This document shows, piece by piece, positions 17,602 through 26,703 of a stretch of DNA of 64,000 nt. The notes under the pieces were generated by a model. It was not told where the DNA came from. It did no database searches and was given only the letters and a program-made list of their open reading frames with translations. The stretch's first letter is position 1. The number at the start of each line of letters is the position of its first letter. The translations under genes and the position numbers were made by a program. This DNA comes from Tenacibaculum singaporense (GTDB taxonomy: Bacteria > Bacteroidota > Bacteroidia > Flavobacteriales > Flavobacteriaceae), in the NCBI RefSeq assembly GCF_003867015.1, contig NZ_CP032548.1:372001-436000 (forward strand). The letters run 5' to 3'.

Positions 17602-20354
17602 TAAGGTAAATTAGTAGCTTCCATAAAACTTACTTCAGGATTGTATAGTTCTGTTAACACAGCTTTGATTTCGGTCATAAATTCTTCTAACCTTTCTTCT
17701 TTAATAGCATTATCAGGTTTTCGATAATTAGATGAGAAATTCATCTGTAAAAAGCCACTTTTTAAATTCTTAAATGAGATAATTCCTGCTGTCAATGGCT
17801 TCTCAAAATTAAATTGTGTGTGTTGAGTATACAAAAACGCATATAACATTACCTGAATTGCTTTGTGATATTTTAAGTCGCGTATCACTTCAAAGTCGAG
17901 TACTTTTAAGTTCGTACTATCAACCATTCCTGTTTTATAATCAATAATTCTAGTAACACCATTTAGTTCATCAATACGATCTACAATTCCCTTTATTTTT
18001 ATCGGAAAATTAATTCCTTCAACCATAATTTCTGAAGACAACTCTTGCTCAGTAGCGATTATTTTTAGTTGGTTATTCTCATCCTTCAGCAGTTGCTTTT
18101 CCTTCAATAAAAAATTCTCTACAAAACGATTGGCTACTTCAAAAATCAATCGGTTTTTACCTGTGGTTACATCACCGTTTTTAAAATGCTTCGAAAAGTA
18201 AAAAGTAATGAGTTTTTTAGTTTTCTCTTGCATTCCTTCAACATCATGTACTTGTAGAAACTTCCCTAAATAAGGTTTGTACAACTCTTCTAATGTATCG
18301 TGTACTACCGTACCCATTGTATTGGCGGCAACAGTTTCTTCTACATCTTCTAGCTCGTTTATTTTTAAAATTTTCTGCTTATAAAATGCAATCGGATTGT
18401 ATAAATAGTTAGTCAATGCAGATGGAGAAATTCCTTTCTGAGCTATTTCTTGCAAACGCTCTAATACCTTTTTATCCTTTTGAATTTCTTTTAATTGAAT
18501 AGGAGACGTTACTACTTTCGGACTGATAATTTTCTCAGTAATATCATCTCGCATCATTTCCAGCTGTGTTACAAAACGACTTTTTTCTCCACTTCCAAAA
18601 ACATCGTGTTCGGTATTATACAAGATGTAAATATTTTTGGCGCGTTGTAATAATCGGAAAAAGTGATAGGAAAACAGCGCGTCTTTTTCTCTGTATGTTG
18701 GTAAACCAAACTCAATCTTTACATCAAAAGGAATAAATGTGTTCTGTTGATGATTTCCTGGTAAAACCCCTTCATTTACTGAAGTAATGATTACATTTTC
18801 AAAATCTAATACACGTGTTTCTAGTACACCCATTAGCTGCAATCCCTGTAACGGTTCTCCTTGAAATGATAAACTTTCTGACTGTATTAGTTGTCTAAAA
18901 AATTGATGCAAGGTTTTTAAATCTTGTACATATCCAAATTCATTATGTAAGTTTTGTAACTGAGTAAATGCTGTGTAAAAACGGAATAAATATTCCTTTT
19001 CTAACTCGTTAGTATTTTCTTTCAACAAGTTAATTAACTCTATAATTCTATTTAAGAACTCACTAATCGATACAAACGAATTGAAAATAGAGACAACTCT
19101 TTCTTTAATCTCCTTACTAACTGGAGAAAGAAATGTTATGATTTCTTCTTGATTAATAAAGGTATTATTCTCTTTGGCTACTGTTTCTGAAAGTACGTCT
19201 GCAATGTTTGTTTGCTCATCTACCTGTAATAATCTGTAAATAGTTGCATCTTTTATCAAGCGAACCACATCTTTATGGTAAAAAAGGTTTTCTTCCTTCT
19301 TTTCTAACTTCTCTTGATTCAGAAATAATTGAAAAATAGCAAATATTAAGCTCGTTGTTGGAATATCTTTTAGTGGATATCCCATCGTAATATTAATAGC
19401 ATTCACAGTTGCTGGTAATGAGTTCAACGTAATTGGCAATAATGTTTCATCCGCCAACACCAACGCTGTATTATTATAGTTAGGAAGTTTTTCTAAAATC
19501 TCTCCTGCATACTTTATCTGCGTGATGTTTTTAGAAGCTCCGATTACCTCAATATGTTTACTTTCTGAAAAGTATTCTTTAATCGTTTGAATTGGGTGCT
19601 GCTGATAATACTTCCATCGAGTTTTGTACTTCCTTAAAAAGCTTCCTGCTTGGTGTTGACTTTCATAAAACGTTTTATCAATATCCCAATAGGCTTCTGC
19701 TTTTCCATTCAACAAAAACTGTTCAAATAGCAATTCTTCCGCAGCATTTAATGCATTGAACCCTATAAAAAAGTATTTCTTTTGTTGATTTTCATGAATG
19801 AAATCCGCTACTTTTTTTGTTGACTCTCTATATAAAACTCCTTGGTATCCGATATTGTTTTCAACCAAAAATTGATAAAAGGCATCGTAATATTTATTCA
19901 ACTTTTCCATAAAAGAAAAGTGATCTTTCATCAATTCTGTTTCTTTAAACTCTCCTTTTACTGACCATTTTCGTAAACGATGGATATCTCGCAAATACAC
20001 AAATATTTCTCTTGAATTAATCAAATGCTGATCGATTTCATTAAAATCTTGTAGAAGCGTAAATGCCCACGATGAAAACACATCAAACGAATCTGGGTTC
20101 TCTTCTTGTTCTTTGTAAATGGTATAAAAATGGAAAAGGAGCTGAACTGAATCAATCTTTTTCATTTCAGAAATTTCTTCAACAAAATCACCAATATTGA
20201 TAATCTCTGGTAAAAAACCTGCCGAAATTTTCTTTTTAAACGTTTCTTTTACAAAAACTCCTGCCCTTTGTGAAGGCAATATAAACACAACATTTTCAAA
20301 CGATTTGGTGTTTTGTAAAATAGTATCTAACGTTTCTGAAATAAAAGACTGCAT
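17598..20354 (-). CDS. AddB-like PD-(D/E)XK nuclease (inactivated helicase)
   Basis: The 918-residue protein has an N-terminal helicase-like half (VVFILPSQRAGVFVKETF where a P-loop would be, so no Walker A is visible) and a C-terminal RecB-type nuclease: GTVVHDTLEEL (about 690), GIVDRIDEL (D) and IIDYKTG (D-x-K). This is the AddB subunit layout of Bacteroidota double-strand-break repair. Canonical AddB has four Cys that hold a 4Fe-4S cluster around the nuclease; this protein contains no cysteine at all, the usual position reading YNPIAFY. The partner AddA/UvrD-type helicase is not in the window. Confidence 0.82.
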   Translation of the reverse strand: MQSFISETLDTILQNTKSFENVVFILPSQRAGVFVKETFKKKISAGFLPEIINIGDFVEEISEMKKIDSVQLLFHFYTIYKEQEENPDSFDVFSSWAFTLLQDFNEIDQHLINSREIFVYLRDIHRLRKWSVKGEFKETELMKDHFSFMEKLNKYYDAFYQFLVENNIGYQGVLYRESTKKVADFIHENQQKKYFFIGFNALNAAEELLFEQFLLNGKAEAYWDIDKTFYESQHQAGSFLRKYKTRWKYYQQHPIQTIKEYFSESKHIEVIGASKNITQIKYAGEILEKLPNYNNTALVLADETLLPITLNSLPATVNAINITMGYPLKDIPTTSLIFAIFQLFLNQEKLEKKEENLFYHKDVVRLIKDATIYRLLQVDEQTNIADVLSETVAKENNTFINQEEIITFLSPVSKEIKERVVSIFNSFVSISEFLNRIIELINLLKENTNELEKEYLFRFYTAFTQLQNLHNEFGYVQDLKTLHQFFRQLIQSESLSFQGEPLQGLQLMGVLETRVLDFENVIITSVNEGVLPGNHQQNTFIPFDVKIEFGLPTYREKDALFSYHFFRLLQRAKNIYILYNTEHDVFGSGEKSRFVTQLEMMRDDITEKIISPKVVTSPIQLKEIQKDKKVLERLQEIAQKGISPSALTNYLYNPIAFYKQKILKINELEDVEETVAANTMGTVVHDTLEELYKPYLGKFLQVHDVEGMQEKTKKLITFYFSKHFKNGDVTTGKNRLIFEVANRFVENFLLKEKQLLKDENNQLKIIATEQELSSEIMVEGINFPIKIKGIVDRIDELNGVTRIIDYKTGMVDSTNLKVLDFEVIRDLKYHKAIQVMLYAFLYTQHTQFNFEKPLTAGIISFKNLKSGFLQMNFSSNYRKPDNAIKEERLEEFMTEIKAVLTELYNPEVSFMEATNLPY

Positions 20355-20422
20355 ACCTTGATTTTCTTGTAAGCAAAGTACAATTTTTATCCTATTTTTG
20401 AGAGTACAAATAGCCTATATTC

Positions 20423-21208
20423 ATGAACACAACGAATCACTTAAGAGTAGCTTTGATTCAATCGGATTTAGTTTGGGAAAATCCAACAGAAAACAGAAAA
20501 CGATTTGAAGAAAAAATCAATAGTTTATCAGACGAGATTGATTTAATCGTTTTACCAGAAATGTTTACTACAGGTTTTACCATGAATGCTTCAGCAGTTG
20601 CTGAAACTATGGAAGGTGAAACGGTACAATGGTTACAAAATTTAGCTCAAAAAAGATCTACAGCTATTACAGGTAGTATTGTTATTCGTGAAGATGATTA
20701 TTTCTACAATCGTTTGTTATTTGTGCATCCTTCTAGGAAAATAGATTCGTATAACAAAAAACACACCTTTACTCTGGCAGGCGAACATGAAGTATTTTCT
20801 GCAGGAACTGAAAGAATCATCGTTGACTATAAAGGATGGAAAATTTGCCCGTTAATATGTTATGATTTACGTTTTCCTGTATGGGCTAGAAATACTGAAA
20901 ATTATGATTTATTGCTATATGTAGCCAGTTGGCCTAAACCTCGTATTGAAGCTTGGGATACTTTATTAAAAGCTCGCGCAATTGAAAATATGAGTTATAC
21001 CATTGGTGTGAATAGAGTAGGAGTAGACACTAACGGTTATGAATATATTGGGAATACAGTTTGTTATAATACTTTAGGAAATTGTTTGGTAAAAAATAAT
21101 CAAGGAACTGAAGAAATATTGATTGTTGAATTAGATAAAAATGAGCAAACAAAAATCCGTGATCGATTTTGTTTTTTAGATGACAAGGACAAATTTATAT
21201 TGCAATAA
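20423..21208 (+). CDS. Nitrilase-superfamily amidohydrolase (omega-amidase / YafV-like)
   Basis: The 261-residue enzyme has the Glu-Lys-Cys triad: Glu in VLPEMFTTGFT (about 47), Lys in SYNKKHTFTLAGEH (about 113) and Cys in PLICYDLRFPVW (about 148). Length and the MFTTGF and YDLRFP motifs place it with omega-amidases such as YafV and NIT2, which hydrolyse 2-oxoglutaramate and 2-oxosuccinamate. It diverges from the AddB-like gene and ends at a bidirectional terminator. Confidence 0.88.
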   Translation: MNTTNHLRVALIQSDLVWENPTENRKRFEEKINSLSDEIDLIVLPEMFTTGFTMNASAVAETMEGETVQWLQNLAQKRSTAITGSIVIREDDYFYNRLLFVHPSRKIDSYNKKHTFTLAGEHEVFSAGTERIIVDYKGWKICPLICYDLRFPVWARNTENYDLLLYVASWPKPRIEAWDTLLKARAIENMSYTIGVNRVGVDTNGYEYIGNTVCYNTLGNCLVKNNQGTEEILIVELDKNEQTKIRDRFCFLDDKDKFILQ

Positions 21209-21235
21209 AAAAGCAACCTAATAGGTTGCTTTTTT
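21207..21235. terminator. Bidirectional rho-independent terminator
   Basis: AAAAAAGCAACC and GGTTGCTTTTTT around a short loop, between the convergent nitrilase and acyl-ACP desaturase genes. Confidence 0.85.
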
Positions 21236-21239
21236 ATTC

Positions 21240-22220
21240 TTATGCAGGAATCATCCATTTAAAATTGAATTTTGTATCAGGTACTACGATACGTTCGGTG
21301 ATTCGATACATTCTATCCGGTAATTTCATTAAGAAATCACGTGCTTTTTCTGCTTCTGGAGTTAAATTGGTTATCTTATCTATTTCCCAAGTCGTATTTA
21401 ACTTCTTCAAGATATCTACATAATCAAAACCAGTATACACACCTACTCGTTGTGCTACTGTAGAAAAATCGTCAAATAAACTTCCTTTAGCACCAAAAGA
21501 TTCTCTTAAATGCATTGCAGGCATAACTATTTTGTGTTTCATCATGTGTTGAAACGCCAACATCATCTCACTTGGGTCTATCTTAAAAATTTCTTTTACA
21601 AATTCTGTATAGGCCATGTGGTGACGCATTTCATCTCCTGCAATGATCTTAGACATTTTAGCCAAGGCTTTGTGTCCTTGCTTTTTGGCAATTTTAGCTA
21701 CGTTATTATGTGAAATATACGTTGCTAATTCTTGAAAACTTGTATATACGAAGTTTTTGTACGGATCGGTAGCGGTACCGATATCAAATCCGTCGGCAAT
21801 TAAATGCTGTGTAGACATTTCTACCTCACGCATATTTACTCTTCCTGATAGATATAAATACTTGTTTAACACATCTCCGTGGCGATTTTCTTCAGCTGTC
21901 CAAGCACGAATCCATTTTGCCCAACCATTATCCGGTTGTTGGGTTACTCCATCTAGGTCTAACAACCAAGATTCATACGTTGGTAATGCTTCTTCAGTAA
22001 TAGTATCTCCAACCAAAACTACCCAGAAATCATCATCAAGTTCTTTTGAAAGCTCTTGAATCTCTTTTACTTCATCAATAAAAGAATCTTGTTGTGAGTT
22101 CGGTAAAAAATCGGTCGGTTGCCAAATCTTCTCTATTGGCATTAAGAATTTGTCTACAAAACTGTCAATATTTTTTTCCAGCGTTTGCATTACTTCCTTT
22201 CGAATGTTTTGTAATGACAT
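21240..22220 (-). CDS. Acyl-[acyl-carrier-protein] desaturase
   Basis: The 326-residue soluble di-iron protein has the paired ferritin-like motifs EENRHG (about 130) and DEMRHH (about 215), as in plant-type stearoyl-ACP desaturases. It introduces a double bond into acyl-ACP using O2 and reduced ferredoxin. A 2Fe-2S ferredoxin and a ferredoxin reductase are encoded at 53469 and 55116 and could supply electrons. It follows the PlsC-type gene at 22259 by 38 bp on the same strand, so unsaturated acyl chains and their use in phospholipid synthesis are co-located. Confidence 0.93.
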   Translation of the reverse strand: MSLQNIRKEVMQTLEKNIDSFVDKFLMPIEKIWQPTDFLPNSQQDSFIDEVKEIQELSKELDDDFWVVLVGDTITEEALPTYESWLLDLDGVTQQPDNGWAKWIRAWTAEENRHGDVLNKYLYLSGRVNMREVEMSTQHLIADGFDIGTATDPYKNFVYTSFQELATYISHNNVAKIAKKQGHKALAKMSKIIAGDEMRHHMAYTEFVKEIFKIDPSEMMLAFQHMMKHKIVMPAMHLRESFGAKGSLFDDFSTVAQRVGVYTGFDYVDILKKLNTTWEIDKITNLTPEAEKARDFLMKLPDRMYRITERIVVPDTKFNFKWMIPA

Positions 22221-22258
22221 AATTAAATTTAAGGGTTTATATTTATTGTTGTTTGTTT

Positions 22259-22987
22259 TTAGTGTATTCCAGATTTAACTGTTGTTTCCACTTTGGTAAT
22301 TAACTCATCAAACGGTAAGCTATCTACTTTTATAGGTTCGTGAGTTACGATTTTTATCGGACTGCCAATTCCTAATGGGAATTTTCCGTATTTAAATACT
22401 TTCCACGAGTTATTTATTGATAACGGAACGATATAAGCCTGTGGATTGTATTTAGCTATCATTTTAAGTCCGTTTACAGAGAATGCCTTTGGTTTTCCTG
22501 TTCTACTTCTTGTTCCTTCCGGAAAAATCGCTGCAGACCATTTATTTTTATTAATTCGTTTGGCGAACTTACCTAATTCAGATAGGGCTTGCTTAGGATC
22601 TTTCCTGTCAATTAAAGCCGCTCCTCCATACTTTAAGTTGAAAGAGATACTTGGAATTCCTTTTCCTAATTCTTTTTTGGATACAAACTTTGGGTAGTGT
22701 CTCCTAAGATACCAAATAATTGGCGGAATATCAAATGTACTTTGATGATTAGCTACAAAAATTAAGGTAGTATTTTCTGGTAACTCATGTTTATTTTCAA
22801 ACTGAACACGAATTCCTAATATTAACAGTGATTTTATTAGAAACCAATTCATGATATTTACTACATTTTGATGTCCTTCTTGACCAAAAAGTTTTAACCC
22901 CAGCCATTGTATTGGATGAAAGATTAATAGTAAAGAAAAAAACACCAATGCAAAGATTGATGAGAGTAAATAGCTTAAGATTTTCAT
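22259..22987 (-). CDS. plsC: 1-acyl-sn-glycerol-3-phosphate acyltransferase
   Basis: The 242-residue protein has an N-terminal membrane helix, NHQSTFDIPP (catalytic His/Asp, about residue 80) and FPEGTRSRTGKPKAF (about 155), the full canonical EGTR form. This makes it a better candidate than the gene at 9998 for the general PlsC that makes phosphatidate. It heads a two-gene leftward unit with the acyl-ACP desaturase. CAAAAATA at 23088-23095 is a probable minus-strand -7 element (TATTTTTG). Confidence 0.93.
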   Translation of the reverse strand: MKILSYLLSSIFALVFFSLLLIFHPIQWLGLKLFGQEGHQNVVNIMNWFLIKSLLILGIRVQFENKHELPENTTLIFVANHQSTFDIPPIIWYLRRHYPKFVSKKELGKGIPSISFNLKYGGAALIDRKDPKQALSELGKFAKRINKNKWSAAIFPEGTRSRTGKPKAFSVNGLKMIAKYNPQAYIVPLSINNSWKVFKYGKFPLGIGSPIKIVTHEPIKVDSLPFDELITKVETTVKSGIH

Positions 22988-23100
22988 TCTATTTAGTTGT
23001 TTTATTATTTGCCTAGTCTCGTTATTTAATAATTAAAAACCTATTATTAAAACATACCGATTTCATTATTAAAACTTTACTAGTGCGCAAAAATAGAAAA

Positions 23101-23116
23101 TCCCGCGAAAGCGGGA
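23101..23116 (-). terminator. Rho-independent terminator
   Basis: TCCCGC-GAAA-GCGGGA stem-loop, followed on the minus strand by TTTTCTATTTTT. It ends the small membrane-protein gene at 23130. Confidence 0.8.
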
Positions 23117-23129
23117 CTATAAATTTGTC

Positions 23130-23555
23130 TTAAAACCAATTACTCCAAGGAATTCTTGCTAGTATTAGTACTAAAGCCAATCCGTAAAAGATGGCAAAGG
23201 TTTTAAATTTAGCTTCGCTCTTTACTTGTTTTTTATGTTTAGACCATCCTATGGTGATTAAGGCAATAGCAATTATCATCATTAATGGGTGCTCGACAGC
23301 TAGTAATCTTGCCGCTGATTCTTTCATTACTTCTCCTCCATTAGCTTTTAAAGCTTTATACCAAGGCGACATAAAGTACCATCCTAAACCAATTAATAAT
23401 TGAATGTGTGCTGTAATTAGCGTGAATAAGCCTAAACGGAACTCCTTATGGGTAAATTCTTTTTTTTGTACTAATCCTATAATAGCATTTACCACAGTAA
23501 AAATTAAAACTACTAATACAATATATGCCCAATAAGAGTGCAATGTTTTCATCAT
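23130..23555 (-). CDS. Conserved four-helix membrane protein
   Basis: The 141-residue protein has four predicted transmembrane helices (about 8-28, 42-65, 86-105, 118-138). Histidines lie near or inside membrane segments (H6, H36, H50 and H90 in VEHPLM), a layout that recalls small cytochrome-b-like proteins. I cannot show haem binding from this. The start MMKT allows either of two adjacent Met codons. It stands alone between two terminators. Function unknown. Confidence 0.7.
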   Translation of the reverse strand: MMKTLHSYWAYIVLVVLIFTVVNAIIGLVQKKEFTHKEFRLGLFTLITAHIQLLIGLGWYFMSPWYKALKANGGEVMKESAARLLAVEHPLMMIIAIALITIGWSKHKKQVKSEAKFKTFAIFYGLALVLILARIPWSNWF

Positions 23556-23601
23556 GATTTTTAAATTTTATATCTGTAAAAGTACTGATTTTTCTGCATA
23601 A

Positions 23602-23629
23602 AAAAACCACCTCAATTGAGGTGGTTTTT
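23602..23629. terminator. Rho-independent terminator
   Basis: Perfect palindrome AAAAACCACCTCAA / TTGAGGTGGTTTTT. It follows the TonB receptor on the minus strand and precedes the membrane-protein gene. Confidence 0.8.
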
Positions 23630-23648
23630 AATTTTATGTAGACAGCAA

Positions 23649-26486
23649 TTAGAATGTATAATTTACACCAATATTCCAAGTTCTACCTAACCCAAAGTAT
23701 ACTCTGTTATTTGTATTAATTCCTCTGTAAGTATTATCTCCAGCATTTGCTTCAATGTTTGTATCAGATTCAGAAATATATAATTCATCAGTTAAGTTAC
23801 TAACATTTAATCTTAATCCAATAGAGCTATTATTTTTAAAGCTATACTTATATGATAATCCAGTATCTATTAATGCATAACCTGGTAACTGTATAGTTTG
23901 TCTATTTTTAGCTTCTAATATATCTGACGGTGAATCAGTAGAGCTAGCTCCAAAAGATTCTGGATCAATTCCACCACCATATAAGTTCCCTACGTAAAAG
24001 CTACTAATATCAAACCTTAATCCTTCAGTTATTTTGTAATCAAAACCTAATCTGAAAGTCGTTTGAGGAGCATCACCAACTTTTTTACCATCTAAGTATA
24101 AAGTTTGTGTTTGCTCTTGACCATTAACTAAAACAGGATTATTTGCTTCATCAAAATAAGTAGCAGTTACATCTGCACCATATTCGTAATTAGCTATAGA
24201 CCCCATTAAGCTTACTGTTAAGTTTCCAAATTTTGCAGTTGCATCTAACTCAACACCTTGGTGAACTTGTTCAACACCCTCTAAGTTAGCAGTACCTCTT
24301 ACTTCATCTGCTTGACCTCTGTTAAAAGTAGCTGATGCTCTTAGGAATCTATCCTTCCAAGATGTTCTATATAAGTTCAAATTAACACTATAATTTTCAT
24401 GACGGAAACCATAACCTATCTCTAATCCTAAGATCTTTTCGTTTGTTAACCCTTCATTTACGTTATTATCATTAAAGTTAGGAAATACTGCATCAAATAA
24501 AGGTTGTTTAGAATAGAAACCAGCATTACCAAAAATATTATGCTCTTCATTAATATTCCAGTTAAGACCACCTTTTACGTTTCCTCCCCATAAATTTTGC
24601 CAGTCAGACTCTTGCTCTGGGTCAGAATCTAAATAGTTGAAGTAATCAATTCTTTTAAATCCTTGACGAGAAACAGCCGCTTGAATAAATGCAGAAATAT
24701 CGTCGTTCTTATACTCTAACTGAGTAAATCCACCCATCCAGTTTACTTTACCATCATTGTAATAATCTACTTTTACTTCATCATCTACGTTAGAAAATAC
24801 ATTTAAAATGTTAGAGATAGAAGGCTCGTAAGTTTCAGTTACTACATTACCTAAATTATTAATATCATCATTATCAATATAAGCATCTGCTCCCATTAAG
24901 TCAACTAATCTTCTATAGTGAATTCCTTTATAAGTTCTTAAATCAACACCAAAGTCAAGTGTTAAATTCTCATTTAATTCTGTATTAAAATTAGAAATAA
25001 CTCCAAACCAGTTATGTGAATTCATTGAAGATCTTTGAGTAATTCCATTTTCAGCACTATATCTCCAATTTCTATCGTATCCTGGTATTAAATTCCTATG
25101 AGGTGTATTACTGTTATTTCCATTAATAAACTGTCCTTGAATAGAAGCAGGACCACCTTCACCTCCAGTATAACCTTCTCTATCATCTCCAAAATCAGGA
25201 ACTGACTGTCCAGAGTTCCACGCTACAATATCATCAAAACGAATCAATCCATTTTCATTTTTTAAATCATCTGAATAAGATCTTGCTCCATTTATACGTC
25301 CTAAAGAACCTACAGATCCTCCACGTCCTAAAGAAGCATATAAAACAGTAGATAACTTAGAGTTATCGTTAATATTCCAATCCCAGTTTAATGACGCCAC
25401 CGGTTTATGGTAGAAGTTTCCACTAAAAGTATCTTCTTTTCCGTTTCTATACCCCCAATCAGAATTATATCTTCTATTAGGTTCTCCATTACTACCATAT
25501 TGAATATAAGTAGCTATACTAGGAGCAAAACCTCTTTGGTTATGTCTTTGTGGAGCTCCTGTAATTGTTAACTGTAAGTTATGATTATCATTTGGTCTGT
25601 ACCCAAATGCTAAGTAGTAACTATACCCTTCAAATTCAGTACCGTCAACATAACCATCTCCATTTGTTCTACCAAATAACGCTGAAACTGACATACCATT
25701 TTCTAATAGACCTGTATTGTAAGAAACAGTCGTCTTTAAGTAGTTATCATTTCCTACACTAGCATAAACTCTACCTCCTTCTTTTTTATCAGCTGAACTA
25801 GTTAGTACATTTATAGTACCCCCCACAGAAGAAATTGCTAATTTAGAAGACCCTAAACCTCTTTGCACTTGCATAGCAGAAGTTACATCTGATAAACCTG
25901 CCCAGTTAGACCAATAAACCCATCCGTTTTCCATATCGTTAACAGGCATACCGTTAATCATAACAGCTGTGTTTCTTTGATCGAAACCACGAATATTGAT
26001 TCTTGAATCACCAAAACCTCCACCTTGTTTTGTTGCATAAACAGAAGGAGTTGTGTTTAAAATCTCTGGAAATTCTTTCGACCCTAATTTCTCTTGAATT
26101 TCTTCAGCTTTGATAGTAGATACTGCTACAGGAGTTTCTCTATCTTTTGCTACATCGATAACTCCAGTGATGATAACCTCACCTAAAACATTAGAAGGTT
26201 CTAAAGCAATCGTTCCTAAATCAGATGTCCCTGAAAAAGAAACCTCTTTATTGGTGTACCCAACAAACGATACTACTACTACCCCAGATTCTGAGCTAGC
26301 GTTTAGTATAAATTTTCCATCAAAATCAGTTGCTGAACCGTTTGTAGTCCCTTTTACTACAACGTTCGCTCCTGGTAATGGTTCCCCCATTTCGTCAACT
26401 ACTGTACCAGTAATTTTTGTTTGACCTAAAACTGTAGCCGTTACGAAGAACAAAACTACAAGTAATACATTTTTAAATGTTTTCAT
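23649..26486 (-). CDS. TonB-dependent receptor with carboxypeptidase-like domain
   Basis: The 945-residue outer-membrane receptor has a signal peptide (about 1-21, TATVLGQ), a carboxypeptidase-D regulatory-like domain (about 22-110, ITGTVVDEMGEPLPGANVVV), a plug (about 115-235, including RINIRGFDQRNTAVMINGMPV) and a large barrel ending in GVNYTF. It lacks a SusD partner gene downstream, so it is not a classic polysaccharide-utilisation pair. The ligand is unknown. It is a single-gene unit with a terminator behind it and a 217-bp upstream region that contains a palindrome. Confidence 0.9.
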   Translation of the reverse strand: MKTFKNVLLVVLFFVTATVLGQTKITGTVVDEMGEPLPGANVVVKGTTNGSATDFDGKFILNASSESGVVVVSFVGYTNKEVSFSGTSDLGTIALEPSNVLGEVIITGVIDVAKDRETPVAVSTIKAEEIQEKLGSKEFPEILNTTPSVYATKQGGGFGDSRINIRGFDQRNTAVMINGMPVNDMENGWVYWSNWAGLSDVTSAMQVQRGLGSSKLAISSVGGTINVLTSSADKKEGGRVYASVGNDNYLKTTVSYNTGLLENGMSVSALFGRTNGDGYVDGTEFEGYSYYLAFGYRPNDNHNLQLTITGAPQRHNQRGFAPSIATYIQYGSNGEPNRRYNSDWGYRNGKEDTFSGNFYHKPVASLNWDWNINDNSKLSTVLYASLGRGGSVGSLGRINGARSYSDDLKNENGLIRFDDIVAWNSGQSVPDFGDDREGYTGGEGGPASIQGQFINGNNSNTPHRNLIPGYDRNWRYSAENGITQRSSMNSHNWFGVISNFNTELNENLTLDFGVDLRTYKGIHYRRLVDLMGADAYIDNDDINNLGNVVTETYEPSISNILNVFSNVDDEVKVDYYNDGKVNWMGGFTQLEYKNDDISAFIQAAVSRQGFKRIDYFNYLDSDPEQESDWQNLWGGNVKGGLNWNINEEHNIFGNAGFYSKQPLFDAVFPNFNDNNVNEGLTNEKILGLEIGYGFRHENYSVNLNLYRTSWKDRFLRASATFNRGQADEVRGTANLEGVEQVHQGVELDATAKFGNLTVSLMGSIANYEYGADVTATYFDEANNPVLVNGQEQTQTLYLDGKKVGDAPQTTFRLGFDYKITEGLRFDISSFYVGNLYGGGIDPESFGASSTDSPSDILEAKNRQTIQLPGYALIDTGLSYKYSFKNNSSIGLRLNVSNLTDELYISESDTNIEANAGDNTYRGINTNNRVYFGLGRTWNIGVNYTF

Positions 26487-26549
26487 TTTTTAATCTAATT
26501 GTTATTAAATGCAGGTGCAAATATCCCGCTTTTCATTAGTGCTAATATT

Positions 26550-26565
26550 AACTTAATGTTAAGTT
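26550..26565. promoter_or_regulatory. Palindrome upstream of TonB receptor
   Basis: AACTTAA-TG-TTAAGTT, a perfect 7-bp inverted repeat with a 2-bp centre, lies 64 bp before the receptor start. This is the size of a dimeric repressor site. No known consensus is matched with certainty. Confidence 0.4.
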
Positions 26566-26703
26566 TTAACAAGAAATTAAGACGACTCAATATACAAAAC
26601 AACGGATTACCTGCTGATTTAAAATGAATTAACTTTAAGTACTATTATTAACAAAATCTATATCTATGTTAAAAAACCTAAAAAAAATACGATTGAGTAG
26701 AGT

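Noticed and set aside
23649..26486. SusC of a polysaccharide-utilisation locus
   Set aside because: No SusD-like gene follows, and no glycoside hydrolase is near.
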